Assembly: GCF_019297855.1 (NCBI RefSeq)
Contig: NZ_CP079194.1
Span: 2,839,501-2,903,500 of the forward strand
DNA from: Gymnodinialimonas ceratoperidinii
Lineage (GTDB): Bacteria > Pseudomonadota > Alphaproteobacteria > Rhodobacterales > Rhodobacteraceae
Direction of reading: 5' to 3'
Length of the DNA stretch: 64,000 bases
Under the pieces are notes generated by a model. The model was not told the origin of the DNA. It ran no database searches and saw only the letters and a program-made list of their open reading frames with translations. Below are positions 53,226 through 63,900 of this stretch, one piece after another (position 1 is the first letter of the stretch; every line of letters starts with the position of its first letter). The translations under genes and the position numbers were made by a program.

Positions 53226-53234
53226 TCGCCACAA

Positions 53235-53248
53235 TGCAAGCCTTTACA
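53235..53248. promoter_or_regulatory. LacI-type operator 2 between hpsN and the LacI gene
   Basis: TGCAAGCCTTTACA differs from operator 1 at one base. It lies 41 bp upstream of the regulator ATG, so it may mediate autoregulation as well as control of hpsN. Confidence 0.75.
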
Positions 53249-53289
53249 TTTTGCACCCAAAAGCGAAAGCCGATAGGACGAATGACAAG

Positions 53290-54312
53290 ATGACCGCGCC
53301 GCGCCCCACTCCAACCCTGCATGATGTTGCGAAGCTCTCGGGCTATTCGACGGCGACGGTCTCGCGCTGTCTGAATTTCCCGAAACAGGTCTCGGAGAAG
53401 ACCCGCGCCAAGGTGATGGCGGCAATCGCGGAACTTGGCTATTCGCCCAACTTCGGCGCCCGGGCGATGGCGGCGCAGCGGACCAACACCATCGGCGCGA
53501 TCATCCCGACGATGGAAAACGCGATCTTTGCGCGCGGGCTGCAGGCATTTCAGGAAGAGCTGAACGCCCACGGCTACACCCTGCTGGTCGCGAGCTCCTC
53601 CTACCGCGGCGATCTGGAAGAGAGCCAGATCCGCTCCTTGGTGGCACGCGGCGCCGACGCGCTCTTGCTGGTGGGCCACCAGCGCGCGCCGGAGATTTAT
53701 CAGTTTCTGGAGGCGCAGCAGGTGCCGGCCGTGGTCACCTGGGCCTATGCCCCCGACGGCCCCCGCCCCTGCATCGGCTTCGACAACCGCGCCTCGATGC
53801 GGAAAATGGCTGAAGAGGTCCTGCGTCACGGCCATCGGCGGCTCGCGATGATTTCAGCCGCTTTCGCCAGCAACGACCGCGCGGTGGCACGGCGCGACGG
53901 AATCCTTCAGGCGCTGGAAGCCGCAGGTATGGCGCCGGAGGCGCTGCAGGTGATCGAGACGCCCTACGGCATCGAAACCGGAGCGGAGGCCTTCGCGGAC
54001 CTGATGCAGGGCGAGGCACCGCCGACCGCAGTGCTCTGCGGCAACGACGTGCTGGCCGTCGGCGCGCTGAACCGCGCCCGTGAGATGGGTCTGTCGGTGC
54101 CCCGCGACGTGTCGATCGTGGGCTTTGATGATATCGAATTGGCGCAGGTGGCCTATCCGGCGCTTACCACCGTGCATGTGCCCCATCGCGAAATGGGACA
54201 AAAGGCGGCGGCGGCGCTGATCCGGCGGCTTGGCGGTGGCGGCGAGATCGCGGGGGAAGAACTGTTCACCGAATTGCGTCTGCGCGACAGTTTGGGGCCC
54301 GTGCCGGTTTGA
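53290..54312 (+). CDS. LacI-family regulator of the hps/com operon
   Basis: Regulator of 340 aa. The HTH is TPTLHDVAKLSGYSTATVSR near the N-terminus, then YSPNFGARAMAAQRTNTIGAI. The effector domain ends with SIVGFDDIELAQVAYPALTTV. The start at 53290 fits the ordinary N-terminus; the frame extends to 53251 without a good ribosome site. It is divergent from hpsN and has two tandem candidate operators in the gap. Expected effector: DHPS or sulfolactate. Repeat copy 4 lies after its stop. Confidence 0.92.
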   Translation: MTAPRPTPTLHDVAKLSGYSTATVSRCLNFPKQVSEKTRAKVMAAIAELGYSPNFGARAMAAQRTNTIGAIIPTMENAIFARGLQAFQEELNAHGYTLLVASSSYRGDLEESQIRSLVARGADALLLVGHQRAPEIYQFLEAQQVPAVVTWAYAPDGPRPCIGFDNRASMRKMAEEVLRHGHRRLAMISAAFASNDRAVARRDGILQALEAAGMAPEALQVIETPYGIETGAEAFADLMQGEAPPTAVLCGNDVLAVGALNRAREMGLSVPRDVSIVGFDDIELAQVAYPALTTVHVPHREMGQKAAAALIRRLGGGGEIAGEELFTELRLRDSLGPVPV

Positions 54313-54360
54313 CCGCTCGGGAAGGAGCCGCCGGCGGCGTGACGCAGGCTGGCCGGGCTT

Positions 54361-54394
54361 TTGAGTTGTATTGGCCAAGATGAAGGAGGGAGCG
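54361..54394 (-). repeat. Interspersed TTCATCTTGG repeat, copy 4
   Basis: Read on the minus strand, GCTCCCTCCTTCATCTTGGC (54394-54375) continues CAATACAACTCAA. It lies 72 bp after the livF stop in livF's own direction and 49 bp beyond the convergent LacI stop, again in a gene-end position. Confidence 0.7.
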
Positions 54395-54465
54395 GCGCAC
54401 TCCAGCGACCGAGGCGTGCGGTGTGACGCGGGAAGCCTCCTTGTTGGCGTGCGGTGCGCCACGGC

Positions 54466-55221
<756 letters not shown>

Positions 55222-55286
55222 CTGTAATCTCCGATCAGCGCGGGAGCGCAGGGGGCGGCGGCGATGTGGGCGGCGGCGGTGGCGGG

Positions 55287-56045
55287 TCAGACCTGCGCGT
55301 CGCCGAGGTAGGCTTCGCGGACCTTGGGATGGCCCTTGATGTTCTCGGGAATGTCCTCGACCAGTGGCGTGCCCTGGGCAAGTACGGTGATCCGGTCCGC
55401 AAGGCTGAAGACCACGTGCATGTCGTGCTCGATGATCGCCATCGTGATGTTGCGGGACTGGCGGATCTCTTTCAGCAGTTCGATCGTGTTGTTGGTGTCG
55501 GCCCGCGCCATGCCTGCCGTCGGCTCATCAAGCAGCAACAGACGCGGGTTCTGGACCAGCGACATCGCCATCTCCAGCCGCCGCTTGTCGCCGCGCGAAA
55601 GTGAGCCTGCGAGCATCTCGGTCTTCTTCTCCATGCCGACTTCGCGCAGCATCTCCATCGCCTGGGAGAGCACATCCGTCTCTTGCCCGATGGATTCGTA
55701 GGCGTGCAGCCGGAACGAGCCGTCGCGCCCGGCGAAGCAGGGGATCAGCACGTTTTCCAGCACCGTCTGATCGGCGAAGATCTCGGGCGTCTGGAAGACG
55801 CGGCTGATGCCCATCTGGTTGATCTGGTGCGGCTTGCGCCCGAGCACGTTCTGGCCGTCGAAGAGCACCGTCCCGCTGTCGGGGATCAGCTTGCCCACCA
55901 GCACGTTGAGCAGCGTCGACTTGCCGGCACCGTTCGGCCCGATGATGGCGTGGCAGCCGCCCTCCTGCACGTCGAGGTTCACGTCGCCCAGAGCCTGCAG
56001 GCCGCCGAAGCGTTTGTTCACGCCACTTACTTCAAGGATACCCAT
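55287..56045 (-). CDS. livG: HAAT-family (Liv-type) ABC transporter ATPase LivG
   Basis: Second ATPase (252 aa). Walker A is AIIGPNGAGKSTLLNVL, the signature is modified to GSLSRGDKRRLEMAMSL, Walker B is RLLLLDEPTAGMA, and the H-loop is TMAIIEHDMHVV. GISRVFQTPEIFADQTVLEN is the LivG-type Q-loop region. It lies 12 bp after livM and 65 bp before livF. Confidence 0.92.
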   Translation of the reverse strand: MGILEVSGVNKRFGGLQALGDVNLDVQEGGCHAIIGPNGAGKSTLLNVLVGKLIPDSGTVLFDGQNVLGRKPHQINQMGISRVFQTPEIFADQTVLENVLIPCFAGRDGSFRLHAYESIGQETDVLSQAMEMLREVGMEKKTEMLAGSLSRGDKRRLEMAMSLVQNPRLLLLDEPTAGMARADTNNTIELLKEIRQSRNITMAIIEHDMHVVFSLADRITVLAQGTPLVEDIPENIKGHPKVREAYLGDAQV

Positions 56046-56057
56046 GGTCGTCGTCTC

Positions 56058-57281
56058 CTATTCGCCCGGCTTGGTGGCGGTTGTCGTATCGGCAGCCTCG
56101 CCCGTGACGGTGGTGTCGCCCTCGGTCTTGCGGCCGAAGAGCCCCGAGATACGCTTGCCGCCCTCCACGATGCCACCGGGCAGGAAGATCACCACCAGCA
56201 TGAACACGAGACCCAGTGTCAGGTGCCAGCCGGAGCCCACGAAGGGGTAGATGATGTTCACCAGCGTGTTCTCCAGCCATTCCGGAAGGCCTGCGAACCA
56301 GTTGTGCAGAACGGTGGAGCCGATGGTCGAGATGATCGATTCAAGGTAGGCGATGACGCCGGCGCCGAGGATCGGGCCGATCAACGTCCCTGCCCCGCCG
56401 AGGATGGTCATCAGCACCACCTCGCCCGACGCGGTCCAGAGCATCCGCTCGGCCCCGGCCAGCGGGTCCATCGCGACCATCAGGCCACCGGCGAGGCCCG
56501 CATACATGCCCGAGATCACGAAGGCCGCCAGCGCATAGGGGCGCGGGTTGAGACCGGTGTAACTCATCCGGGTCTGGTTGGATTTGATCGCCCGCAGCAT
56601 CAGGCCGAAGGGTGAGCGGAACAGCCGGACCGAGAGGTAGAAGGCCACCAGCATGACGAAACCGCAAAGGTAGTAGCCGACGTTGAAGGTGAAGTTCCAA
56701 CCGGCGAGCGCCAGCTCGAAGCTCGACCCCATTTCCAGCCCGAAGAGGTGTGGCGCGGGGATGTTGCCGTCTGCTGCCTGCGTCGCGCCGATCACGCGCG
56801 GGTCGTTGAGCGAGAGCGTCAGGCCGGTTTCACCGCCCGTCACCGGGGTCAGCACCGAATAGGCCAGCGAGTAGCACATCTGTGCGAAGGCCAGCGTCAG
56901 GATCGAGAAGTAGATGCCCGTGCGCCGTAGCGAGACGAAGCCGATCAGCAGCGAGAACAGCCCCGCCACGATGACCGAGACGATCAGCGCCGGGATGACG
57001 TTCATCGTCAGCAGCTTCATCATCCAGACCCCGGCGTAGGACCCCACGCCCAGGAAGGCCGCGTGGCCGAAGGAGAGGTAGCCCGTGAGCCCGAAGAGGA
57101 TGTTGTAGCCCACCGCGAAGATGCCGAAGATCACCAGCTTCTGCATCAGGTCCGGGTAGCCTGCGTTGAACTGCGCCATGCCGACGCCGTCAGGGAACGG
57201 GTTCAGGATGAATGGTGCGAATACCACCAGCGCCACGACGATCAGGAAGAGCCGGGTGTCTTTGCCGTTAAGTCCGAGCAT
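56058..57281 (-). CDS. livM: HAAT-family ABC transporter permease LivM
   Basis: Inner-membrane permease (407 aa) with about ten hydrophobic helices. Motifs are [41 protein letters not shown] and [16 protein letters not shown]. It carries a longer than usual hydrophilic C-terminal tail ([20 protein letters not shown] and onwards). It starts 3 bp after livH. With livH it forms the channel of the importer. Confidence 0.92.
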   Translation of the reverse strand: MLGLNGKDTRLFLIVVALVVFAPFILNPFPDGVGMAQFNAGYPDLMQKLVIFGIFAVGYNILFGLTGYLSFGHAAFLGVGSYAGVWMMKLLTMNVIPALIVSVIVAGLFSLLIGFVSLRRTGIYFSILTLAFAQMCYSLAYSVLTPVTGGETGLTLSLNDPRVIGATQAADGNIPAPHLFGLEMGSSFELALAGWNFTFNVGYYLCGFVMLVAFYLSVRLFRSPFGLMLRAIKSNQTRMSYTGLNPRPYALAAFVISGMYAGLAGGLMVAMDPLAGAERMLWTASGEVVLMTILGGAGTLIGPILGAGVIAYLESIISTIGSTVLHNWFAGLPEWLENTLVNIIYPFVGSGWHLTLGLVFMLVVIFLPGGIVEGGKRISGLFGRKTEGDTTVTGEAADTTTATKPGE

Positions 57282-57284
57282 TGC

Positions 57285-58316
57285 TCAATCCTCCATCACG
57301 CCCTTGCGGCCAAGCAGGCCACGGGGACGGGTCAATAGTACGATTACGGCGACGAGGTAGATGATCACCTGGTTGATGCCGGGAACGAGTTCGATGATCG
57401 CGGACATGGAGGCAAAGCTCTGCAGGATGCCGAGCAGGAAGCCCGCCAGCACCGCGCCGCCAAGGCTGCCCATGCCGCCGACAACCACCACCACGAAGCT
57501 GAGCACGAGGAAGTCCATCCCCATGTGGTAATTGGGCGAGAGGATCGGCGTGTACATGACCCCCGCGAGCCCCGCGACGACAGCCGCGATGGCGAAGACG
57601 ATGACGAAGCGCCGGTCGATGTCGATGCCCAGAAGGCCCACCGTCTCGCGGTCGGCCATGCCGGCGCGCACGACCATGCCGAAGGTGGTGAACTGGAGGA
57701 AGGCGAAGACCGCGGCGATGATGATTGCCGAGAAGCCGAAGTATACGAGGCGCCAGTACGGATACATGATCGCGAAGGGATCGAAGCCGAAGAGCTGACC
57801 GATGTCGAAGGACCCGGTGAAGGCAGAGGGCGCGGGCGTCGGGATCGGGTTGGCGCCGTAGAAGGCCTTGATGATCTCCTGCAGGACGATGGCGAGGCCG
57901 AAGGTCACAAGGATCTGGTCGGCGTGGGGGCGCTTGTAAAAATGCTTGATCAGCCCGCGCTCGATGGCGACGCCGATGACCGCCATGATCGGGATCGCGA
58001 TCAGCACCGAGAGCGGCACCGCCCAGTCGACCATCGCGTTGCCCACGCTCTCGCCGAACCACGACACCACGTAGGGCGTGTCGATGGTCATCGGGTTGCC
58101 GAGGAAGTCGGTCCGCGTCTCGTCCACGACCTCGTAGGAGGTGCCGAGCAGACGCTTGACGGTGACGGCGACGAAGGCGCCCATCATGAACAGGGCGCCG
58201 TGGGCGAAGTTCACCACCCCAAGGGTCCCGAAGATCAGCGTCAGCCCCAGCGCGATCAGCGCGTAGGCCGAGCCTTTGTCGAGGCCGTTGAGAACTTGAA
58301 GGATGATCGCTTCCAT
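57285..58316 (-). CDS. livH: HAAT-family ABC transporter permease LivH
   Basis: Inner-membrane permease (343 aa). GLDKGSAYALIALGLTLIFG, VVNFAHGALFMMGAFVA, RPHADQILVTFGLAIVLQEI and VVVVGGMGSLGGAVLAGFLLG are LivH motifs between hydrophobic helices. A periplasmic loop of about 40 residues follows the second helix (YEVVDETRTDFLGNP region). It lies 154 bp after the binding-protein gene, separated by a strong stem-loop. Confidence 0.92.
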   Translation of the reverse strand: MEAIILQVLNGLDKGSAYALIALGLTLIFGTLGVVNFAHGALFMMGAFVAVTVKRLLGTSYEVVDETRTDFLGNPMTIDTPYVVSWFGESVGNAMVDWAVPLSVLIAIPIMAVIGVAIERGLIKHFYKRPHADQILVTFGLAIVLQEIIKAFYGANPIPTPAPSAFTGSFDIGQLFGFDPFAIMYPYWRLVYFGFSAIIIAAVFAFLQFTTFGMVVRAGMADRETVGLLGIDIDRRFVIVFAIAAVVAGLAGVMYTPILSPNYHMGMDFLVLSFVVVVVGGMGSLGGAVLAGFLLGILQSFASMSAIIELVPGINQVIIYLVAVIVLLTRPRGLLGRKGVMED

Positions 58317-58427
58317 GGCTTTCCCCGTTCAGAAGGCAGAATTCATTCGGTCCGCGCCTGTCGATGCGCGGTTGCAACAATGGCCCACGTTGCGGCGGGC
58401 AATCGGTCGAGAGTGAAGAGAGAGGCA

Positions 58428-58456
58428 TCGGGCCCCTGCGCGTGGCAGGGACCCGA
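58428..58456 (-). terminator. Strong stem-loop between the HAAT binding protein and livH
   Basis: TCGGGCCCCTGC (58428-58439) pairs with GCAGGGACCCGA (58445-58456): twelve positions with one mismatch and a 5-nt loop. It lies 14 bp after the binding-protein stop in its direction of transcription. A short pyrimidine-rich stretch follows. It probably causes partial termination or protects the binding-protein message. Confidence 0.65.
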
Positions 58457-58470
58457 CGATTTGCTCACGA

Positions 58471-59847
58471 TCAGGCGCCCGGGTTGCAGGTGCCCAGATC
58501 GCCGCCGGCGAAGTCCGGGTGATCGGTGGCGTAGGTCGCATCTTCGCGCGAGGTGATGTCGACGATTTCCACGAGATCGAATTCGTTCTCGGGGTTCTCC
58601 TTGCCGCGCACCACGACCACGTCCTTGAAGCACTGGTGATCGTCGGCACGGTAGAGGGTCGGGCCGTTGCCCAGACCGTCGAATTCGAAGCCTTCCAGCG
58701 CCTCGACCACGGAGCAGGGGTTGAAGCTGCCGCCCCGCGACACCGCGTCTGCGTAGAGCATGGTCTGAGCGTAGCAGGTCTGCGCGGCCTGCGACGGCGG
58801 GAAGCCGTATTCCTGACCGAAGGACTGAACGAAGGCATTGGTGCCCGCGTAGCGGTCGCCGCGCTCGTTCTCGATCTTCCAGTCCCAGTTCTGCGAGCCG
58901 AGGATGCCGGCGATGTTGCTGCCCGCACCACGTGCCATCAGCTCGGAGTAGAGCGGCACGACGATCTCGAAGTTGACGCCGTCCACCTGCAGGTCGCGCA
59001 GGCCGAACTGCACCGCTTGCGTCAGCGAGTTGACCATGTCGCCACCGTAGTGGTTCAGGATCAGCAGGTCGGCGCCGGAGTTGGCGACCGGGGTGATGTA
59101 GGACGAGAAGTCGCCCGCGCCCACCGGGGTCAGAACGGCGTTGGTGGTCTCCCAACCCATGTCCTCGGTGTAGGTCTGCATCGAGCGCTGCTGCGACCAG
59201 CCCCAGGTGTAGTCGGCAGTCAGGTGATAGGCGCGGCGGTCGGTGCCGTAAGCGGCCTCGAGGATCGGCGCCAGCGCACGGCCGGACTGCTCGGTGTTGA
59301 AGAAGTGGCGGAAGCCGTTGGCCCGGCGGTCCTTGCCGGTCGTGTCGTTGGAGTGGGTCAGGCCGGCCATGAAGATCACGCCGGCGTCCTGGCAGAGACC
59401 CTGCACGGCGATCGCCACACCGGAAGACGAGCCGCCGGAGATCATGATCGCCCCGTCGCGCTCGATCATCGAACGGGCCGAGGAGCGTGCGGCGTCGGAC
59501 GACGTCTGCGTGTCACCGGTGACATATTCGACGCGGCGACCAAGGATACCCGTGCCGTCGAGCGCGCTGGACGAGAAGGTGTTGAGCATCCCGCCGTCGC
59601 CTTCACCGTTCAGGTGCTTGACCGCCAGCTGGAACGCGCGCAGCTCGTCCGCGCCCTCATCGGCGTAGGCGCCGGTCTGCGGCACGTTGAAGCCGAGCGT
59701 GACAGAGCTGTCGCCGGGCGCGTTGGTGAAGCCCGTATGTGCATCGGCCCAGACGCGGCCGGTGAAAATCGTGGGTACTGCAAGGGCGGCGCCCGTGACG
59801 GCACCTGACTTGAGCATGTTGCGACGGGTAAAGTTACCTTTCGACAT
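58471..59847 (-). CDS. HAAT-family ABC transporter substrate-binding protein, Tat-exported
   Basis: Periplasmic receptor (458 aa). The N-terminus MSKGNFTRRNMLKSGAVTGA carries a twin-arginine motif (TRRNMLK) and hydrophobic core, then AVPTIFTGRVWA-D as cleavage region, so it is likely exported folded. The Peripla_BP_6 fold is seen from SVTLGFNVPQTGAYADEGAD, ISGGSSSGVAIAVQGLCQDA and ADLLILNHYGGDMVNSL. It starts the five-gene operon; an AT-rich 240-bp region upstream holds its promoter. Ligand unknown; nearness to the hps genes makes a sulfonate possible, but urea, amides and amino acids are the common ligands. Confidence 0.9.
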   Translation of the reverse strand: MSKGNFTRRNMLKSGAVTGAALAVPTIFTGRVWADAHTGFTNAPGDSSVTLGFNVPQTGAYADEGADELRAFQLAVKHLNGEGDGGMLNTFSSSALDGTGILGRRVEYVTGDTQTSSDAARSSARSMIERDGAIMISGGSSSGVAIAVQGLCQDAGVIFMAGLTHSNDTTGKDRRANGFRHFFNTEQSGRALAPILEAAYGTDRRAYHLTADYTWGWSQQRSMQTYTEDMGWETTNAVLTPVGAGDFSSYITPVANSGADLLILNHYGGDMVNSLTQAVQFGLRDLQVDGVNFEIVVPLYSELMARGAGSNIAGILGSQNWDWKIENERGDRYAGTNAFVQSFGQEYGFPPSQAAQTCYAQTMLYADAVSRGGSFNPCSVVEALEGFEFDGLGNGPTLYRADDHQCFKDVVVVRGKENPENEFDLVEIVDITSREDATYATDHPDFAGGDLGTCNPGA

Positions 59848-60087
59848 GTCTTCCTCCTAACTGTGGAAAGACCCGGACCTCCCAATCCGGGCGAGGGTAA
59901 TTACTACCCACGCCGAAGGTTGCAGCCCCCTTGAAAATTATCAACGAAGCCCTTTGGGCGAAATTTTATTCTGTTATTTTTTTTACAGGTGAGGGAAAAG
60001 TCGGATAAGTTTTCAGCCTACGTGGCTGATTTTACTTTGTAAAAAATTGAACCATACGGTTGTTCTCGCGGTCTTCTCTCTCGGCGT

Positions 60088-60762
60088 TCACCGCGCGCGG
60101 GCGATCCAGATCATGTGGCGGCTCCCCCGCCGGGCGCGGCTGGCGCGCACCTTGTGCTCGGTGGCATCAAAGCCGCACTGACCCAGACGCCGCGTGAAAG
60201 CCGCGTCGGGATGGGCGGACCAGACCGCGAGGATACCCCCCGGCACCAGCGCGCGCCGCGCGGCGTTCAGACCGGCGACCGAGTAGAGCCCATCATTGCC
60301 CGCACGCGTCAGCCCGTCCGGACCGTTATCGACATCGAGAAGGATCGCGGCAAAGCCTGCCCGCTCGGCCCGGATCATCGCACCCACGTCTCCGACAGCG
60401 ATCCGCACCCTCGGGTCGTCGAGGCACTCGCCAAAGACCGGCGCCATGTGGCTCCGCGCCCAGTCGACGAGTTCCGGCACGATCTCGGCCACGATCAACT
60501 CGGCCTCAGGCGGCGCGACGTCTTGGGCCGCGCGCAGGGTAAATCCCATGCCAAGACCGCCGATCAGCACGCGCGGCGCGGAGGACTTGGGCAGCGCCTC
60601 GAGCGCGAGGGTCGCGAGCGCCTCTTCCGAGCCGCCGAGCCGCGAATTCATCAGCTCGTTGCCCCCCTCCAGCCGGATCGAGAACTCGTCGCCGCGCCGC
60701 GACAGGCGAAGTCGGTCACCTTCAGGCGCGGTGGCATCGGCCAGATGTATCCATGGCTGCAT
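60088..60762 (-). CDS. Spermidine-synthase-like SAM-dependent methyltransferase-fold protein
   Basis: SpeE-like Rossmann protein (224 aa). RVLIGGLGMGFTLRAAQDVA is the nucleotide-binding loop, ELIVAEIVPELVDWAR the second acidic motif, and AAILLDVDNGPDGL the third. The N-terminus MQPWIHLADATAPEGDRLRL precedes a SpeE-like beta region. Start 60762 was chosen for the conserved N-terminus; the longer frame lacks a ribosome site. Proteins of this kind are often annotated as spermidine synthase, but the short length leaves the reaction open. It is divergent from the reductive dehalogenase gene. Confidence 0.75.
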   Translation of the reverse strand: MQPWIHLADATAPEGDRLRLSRRGDEFSIRLEGGNELMNSRLGGSEEALATLALEALPKSSAPRVLIGGLGMGFTLRAAQDVAPPEAELIVAEIVPELVDWARSHMAPVFGECLDDPRVRIAVGDVGAMIRAERAGFAAILLDVDNGPDGLTRAGNDGLYSVAGLNAARRALVPGGILAVWSAHPDAAFTRRLGQCGFDATEHKVRASRARRGSRHMIWIARAR

Positions 60763-60831
60763 GGCAATGTCCCCTCTTTGTGCAGCACATGAAGCCCCGG
60801 CGCGAGAAATGCAACGCGAGGCGCGCAGCCG

Positions 60832-60847
60832 CTTCTTGCACAAGAAG
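60832..60847. promoter_or_regulatory. Inverted repeat CTTCTTG-CA-CAAGAAG upstream of the dehalogenase gene
   Basis: Seven-base perfect arms with a CA centre, in the 233-bp gap between the SpeE-like gene and the dehalogenase gene. It is 148 bp from the latter's ATG and 69 bp from the former's. It may be a regulator site for either gene; no regulator is in the window to the right. Confidence 0.5.
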
Positions 60848-60995
60848 AGACCGCGAGGACCGCCCGTCAGGGGTTGCCTTCCCGCCAGCGCGAGGCCAAT
60901 TTCACCGCCGATCACCCCAGTGACGGACAAGTTCCACTCCGGCTACCGCCCCGCGCGGCCCCCGCTGCCGACCCAGATGATACCAAGGATGGCCG

Positions 60996-63900
60996 ATGAC
61001 CCTGCGCTTCTTCTCTGACAAAAAGCGCCCCGTGCACATGGGCCCCTTCCCTTGCGAACGCCTTGCGCGACTGACCGGAATGCCGGACCTCTCCATGGTG
61101 CCGCCTGCGCGGCAGTTGTCCTTCGAGGCCGAAGATTCTCGCTCCATCATCAACGCGATGCGCGAGCATCAGGCGATGCTGGACGCCATCCGCGACGGGC
61201 TGGTGAACAGGAAGGTGGCCGAGGCCCCCACCGATCCGCAAGAGCGCGCCCGGCACCTGAAGGCCTTCGGATATTTCTCGGACGCGGCCGTGGTGGGCAT
61301 CTGCGATTTGCCCCGCGCCGCGTTGCTGGAGAAGCCGCATGTGAACCCCGACGTCGGCCGCCTCGCCCAGGATTTGCGCACCCGACAGACCAAGACGCTG
61401 GCCGCCGGGATCGACATGATCATGGCGGACCTCAAGGAGAGCATGGAGGCGCCGCCCTCGGGCATCGAGGGGCACACCCATGCGCTGGTCGTCCTGTTCG
61501 AGAACCCGCGCGCGCCCGAGGCTGACGAACCCGGCACCGGCTGGATCGCCGACGCGCAGGCCCACCGCGCCGGGCTGCTGGCCTCGGAAGCCGCCGTGGT
61601 CCTTGCCAACTACCTGCGGGTTCTGGGACACCCCGCGCGCGGACATACGGCGTCGAGCGCCGATGTAGACCTGCACAAGCTGGCCGTCGCGGCGGGCCTT
61701 GCGACCGTTGAAGACGGGGAGTTGACCCACCCCTACATCGGCACGCGCTTCGGTCTCGCCGCCGTGACCACCAGCTTCGAGATGGCCCCCGACAGCCCCC
61801 TCGCGCCGCTGGACGCGCAGCCGAAATCCGCCTTCGGGCTCGGCTGGAAACTCGGCACGGCCTCAGCCCGGAATGCGCTCAACGCCCTGCCCTACGCCAA
61901 GCGCCGCTTCGTCGACGGCGCCCATCCCTTCGAGACGCTCAAACGCGTGGAGGAGCCGACCACCTACATCGACGAGCCAAACGTGGCGCGGGTGCCCAAG
62001 CGCACGGACATGTTCGCGCGCGGCCAGTTCGGCGACATGGGCAAGAAGATGCAGGAGGCCGCGAAGGGCGGACATTACGTGCGCAAGGCCGCGCCCTCCA
62101 TGGCGCAGCGCCGTGCGCTCGGGGCCTTCGTGCTGCTGCAGGACGGCACTCCCGCTCCTGAGAAAATCCACCTCGACCCGCAAGAGGCCGCCGAGTTGGT
62201 CAAGGCCACGAGCTACTGGCTCGGCGCCGACGCCATCGGCATCTCGCGCTGCCCCGACTGGACGTGGTACAGCCACGACGCGCGCGGCGAGGCGATCGAC
62301 CCGCCCCACGATCAGGCGATCAACATGATCATCGACCAGGGCTACGAGACGATGGAGGGCTCCAGCGGCGACGACTGGATCGCCGTGGCGCAATCGATGC
62401 GCGCCTACCTCCGCTTCTCGCTGATCGGCGGGGTCATCGCGCGGCAAATCCGCAACCTCGGCTATAGCGCCAAGGCCCATACCGTGATGGATGGCGAGGT
62501 GCTGCAACCGCCGCTCCTGCTCCTGTCTGGCCTCGGTGAGGTCAGCCGTATCGGCGAGGTCATCCTCAACCCCTTCCTCGGCCCGCGCCTGAAGTCCGGC
62601 ACGGTGACGACGGACCTGCCCCTCGCGCACGACAAGCCCATCGACTTCGGCCTGCAGCGCTTCTGCGAAAGCTGCAACAAATGTGCGCGCGAATGCCCCT
62701 CCGGCGCGATCACGGCGGGGCCAAAGCTGATGTTCAACGGCTACGAAATCTGGAAAAGCGACAGCCAGAAATGCGCCACTTACCGGGTAACGACGCCGGG
62801 CGGGGCCATGTGCGGGCGCTGCATGAAGACCTGCCCGTGGAACCTCGAAGGGATCTTCAAGGAAAAGCCGTTCCAATGGGCCGCGATGAAGGTGCCGCAG
62901 CTTGCACCGGCGCTGGCGAAGCTGGACGACGTGGTGGAGAACGGGACCCTCAACCCCGTGAAGAAATGGTGGTGGGACCTCGAGATCGACGAGGACGGCG
63001 GCTATCGCCCGACACCCCATCCGGTGAACGCGCGGGCGCTGCAGAAAGACCTCGACCTGCGCTACGAGGACCAGACCCTCGCCGTCTACCCCGCACCGCT
63101 GGCCCCGCATCCCTACCCCTATCCCTTCCCGATGGACCGCGAGGCCGGGATCGCCGCCTACCAGGCGATGATCACCGCCGAGGAATACAAGGCCCTGCTG
63201 GAACGGGACGAGCGCGGCCACCTGCATGTCTACACCGCCGAAGGCGAAAGCCCTGTGATACAGGTGGAGATCACCCGCGCCGAGGTGAGCGCCGAGGGCG
63301 TGACGCTCTACGACTTCGCCCCGGTGAATGGCGGACTGCTGCCGAAATGGCGCGCGGGCGCGCATCTCGATATCGTCGTGGCGCCCGAGTTCCTGCGCCA
63401 ATACTCCATGTGCGGCGACCCGGCCGATCGCAGCCGCTACCAGATTGCAGTGCTGCGCGAAGAGGCGGGACGCGGCGGCTCCAAGCTGATGCACCGCATT
63501 TTCACCGAGGGGCGGCGGGTCTTTATTTCCCGCCCGATCAATCACTTCCCCCTCGACGCTCATGCAACGAAGTCCTTCCTGATGGGGGGTGGCATCGGCA
63601 TCACGCCAATGATCGCCATGGCCCATGAGCTCCACGCCGCGGGCCGTGATTTCGAGATGCATTACTCCGGCCGCTCCCGCGCCACGATGGGCCTCCTCCC
63701 CGAGATCGCCGCCGCCCCCTGGGCCGACCGCGTGCGCCTCCACGTCACCGACGAAGGCTCCCGCGCCGATTTCGCCGCGATCCTCGAAGGCTACCGTCCC
63801 GGCTGGCACCTCTACACCTGCGGGGCAGAGCGCTACATGGCGAGCGTCATGGAAGCCGCCGAGGCCGCCGGCTTCCCCGAAGAGGCGCGGCATCTGGAGT

